Source: an uncultured Eggerthellaceae bacterium
GTDB lineage: Bacteria > Actinomycetota > Coriobacteriia > Coriobacteriales > Eggerthellaceae
Reading direction: 5' to 3'
Length of the DNA stretch: 5,379 nucleotides
Assembly: GCA_910577495.1 (NCBI GenBank)
Contig: CAJTML010000119.1
Span: 688-6,066 of the forward strand
In this document: positions 5,162 through 5,379 of the stretch, in pieces
Position numbering within the stretch: position 1 is the stretch's first letter
How the letters are laid out: every line of letters begins with the position of its first letter
Program-made: the position numbers and the translations under genes
Notes under the pieces: model-generated
The model's database searches: none
The model's input: the letters and a program-made list of their open reading frames with translations, nothing else
What the model was told of the DNA's origin: nothing

Positions 5162-5379
5162 ATGACTGAGGTAAAAAAGATGGCGAAGCCATTTGGCTGG
5201 TTATTCGCTCTCGTATTGATCATTGCGCTTATTGGGCGACTTGGCTTAGGTATTGCAGGCGGCACCGGTGTGCTGGCTTTCGACTACATCTCGGCTGCCG
5301 ATGTGCCCATCTTGGACGTGATCTGCTCTATTTTGACCGGCTCGGCGTTTGTAGCATTTCTGTTTGCGGCGGGGTTAGC
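5162..5379 (+). CDS. Membrane protein, N-terminal 72 residues (cut by the window edge)
   Basis: An open frame starts 2 bases after the stop of the flavoprotein gene and continues past the right edge, so it is very likely the fourth gene of the operon and translationally coupled. Two hydrophobic segments are visible, at about residues 11-33 and 48-71, joined by GIAGGTGVLAFDY, and the start is basic (KKMAKP). I do not recognise the family; it could be a transporter or another integral subunit. Two starts are possible: ATG 5162 (GGGAG at 5150-5154, 7 bases upstream) and ATG 5180 (GAGG at 5168-5171, about 8 bases upstream, with T at 5172). I list the first because it leaves the genes almost touching. 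It lacks the full AAGGAGG carried by the three genes before it, so its translation may be weaker or dependent on coupling. Confidence 0.75.
   Translation, partial: MTEVKKMAKPFGWLFALVLIIALIGRLGLGIAGGTGVLAFDYISAADVPILDVICSILTGSAFVAFLFAAGL

Noticed and set aside
1..5379. tRNA or rRNA genes, CRISPR arrays, insertion sequences, attachment sites
   Set aside because: No tandem spaced repeats, transposase-like frames, terminal inverted repeats or tRNA-like cloverleaf sequences were noticed on reading both strands.

Overview
The window looks like part of a gut or oral anaerobic actinobacterium of the class Coriobacteriia (Eggerthellaceae or a relative). The reasons are the gene set itself (Tat-exported fumarate-reductase-like flavoprotein, small multiheme cytochrome, separate FMN-binding lipoprotein, 9-TM membrane protein resembling DUF5692), strong AAGGAGG ribosome binding sites, and a surface protein of the kind common in that class. 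Base composition is moderate, lower than in typical Eggerthella, so I do not name a genus.

Layout: (1) positions 1-439, minus strand, the first 146 codons of a secreted beta-helix-type surface protein that runs off the left edge, with its own promoter near 534-561. (2) A rho-independent terminator at about 641-679 that serves the minus strand. (3) 722-1885, minus strand, a 387-residue polytopic membrane protein of unknown function. (4) A 333-base AT-rich divergent control region (1886-2218) with a good sigma-70-type promoter in each direction. (5) On the plus strand, a compact operon: multiheme c-type cytochrome (2219-2785), FMN-binding lipoprotein (2802-3302), Tat-exported FAD oxidoreductase (3309-5159), and the start of a further membrane protein (5162-5379, cut by the right edge).

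How they may work together (inference): the three central plus-strand products are the separated parts of a respiratory reductase of the flavocytochrome c type. The membrane-anchored cytochrome would take electrons from the quinol pool and pass them to the lipid-anchored flavinylated FMN protein. That protein would pass them to the exported FAD protein, which would reduce an organic electron acceptor outside the cytoplasmic membrane. The FAD protein keeps the fold signatures of fumarate reductases, but aligned by eye it lacks key fumarate-binding residues, so the acceptor is probably not fumarate and cannot be named from the sequence. The divergent membrane protein and the truncated downstream membrane protein may belong to the same physiological unit, for example in transport, but this is unproven. 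No regulator, RNA gene, CRISPR array or mobile element was found.
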